From: Deltaproteobacteria bacterium
Lineage (GTDB): Bacteria; Bdellovibrionota; UBA1018; UBA923
Direction: 5' to 3'
DNA: 6,529 nt
NCBI GenBank assembly: GCA_016194725.1
Contig: JACQAW010000182.1
Span: forward strand, 1-6,529
The translations under genes were made by a program, and so were the position numbers. How positions within the stretch are numbered: position 1 is the first letter of the stretch; every line of letters begins with the position of its first letter. A model generated the notes under the pieces. That model worked only from the letters and a program-made list of their open reading frames with translations, made no database searches and had not been told where the DNA came from. Positions 6,434-6,529 of the stretch are shown here, one piece after another.

Positions 6434-6529
6434 GATTGCCCCGCCAGTAACGTCGTCTTGATTGCGGCAGAAACCTGCTCCACGCTCACCTCAGCCAGGC
6501 ACTGCCTCCGATTTACCGGTCGAATACAC
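6430..6529 (-). CDS. C-terminal end of a probable glycosyltransferase family 9 (heptosyltransferase-like) protein, partial
   Basis: An open frame enters from the window edge and ends at a TGA at 6432-6430, leaving about 32 codons. The visible tail contains CLAEVSVEQVSAAIKTTL, preceded by a Cys nine residues upstream of its first Cys. Many ADP-heptose:LPS heptosyltransferases (GT9, WaaF/WaaC type) end with a Cys pair followed by a 'CL-x-[DE]-[IV]-[ST]-x-E-x-V' helix, so the resemblance is real but short. The stop overlaps the GTG start of kdtA as GTGA, a 4-nt overlap typical of coupled translation, and a neighbour in LPS core assembly makes sense there. The identification rests on about 30 residues plus context, so the family is tentative while the existence of a gene end is fairly secure. 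Confidence 0.5.
   Translation of the reverse strand, partial: CIRPVNRRQCLAEVSVEQVSAAIKTTLLAGQS

Overview
All recognisable genes in this window lie on the minus strand, so transcription runs from high to low coordinates. The window suggests a Gram-negative bacterium, since it carries a Kdo transferase for LPS and an outer-membrane beta-barrel protein. Coding density is high and GC content looks moderate to fairly high. The mix of genes is compatible with Bdellovibrionota/Oligoflexia or a related delta-proteobacterial lineage: a Flp-type pilin tucked against a housekeeping gene, a Kal-like hotdog protein outside any amino-acid fermentation cluster, and a Kdo transferase with unusual motifs. That placement is inference, not proof.

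Layout in transcription order: (1) 6529-6430, the last ~32 codons of a gene whose C-terminus resembles heptosyltransferases (GT9). (2) 6433-5156, kdtA/waaA, Kdo transferase. (3) 5132-4689, a hotdog-fold protein of the 3-aminobutyryl-CoA ammonia-lyase (Kal) / beta-alanyl-CoA ammonia-lyase type. (4) 4692-3190, a phytoene-desaturase-like FAD oxidoreductase of unknown substrate. (5) 3165-1837, purB, adenylosuccinate lyase. (6) 1874-1653, a small Flp/type IV-like prepilin whose start lies inside the 3' end of purB. (7) 1652-1303, a non-coding AT-rich stretch with a plausible promoter and a GC-rich leader. (8) 1302-121, a secreted outer-membrane beta-barrel protein with an N-terminal coiled coil. 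(9) 120-1, non-coding, with two hairpins directly after the last stop.

Genes 1 to 6 are very tightly packed: 4-nt overlaps at the GT9/kdtA and kal/FAD junctions, gaps of 23 and 24 nt at the other two, and a 38-nt overlap of purB with the pilin. They probably form one transcription unit. Its members do not belong to one pathway: LPS core assembly, a CoA-thioester ammonia lyase with an oxidoreductase, purine synthesis, and a pilin. The barrel gene downstream has its own strong ribosome binding site and probably its own promoter.

I see no mobile element, CRISPR array, tRNA, rRNA or obvious defence system, and no clear case for a wholly new system. The items most worth a second look are the Kal-like gene outside its usual pathway and fused translationally to an uncharacterised oxidoreductase, the pilin nested in purB, and the coiled-coil/barrel architecture of the outer-membrane protein.
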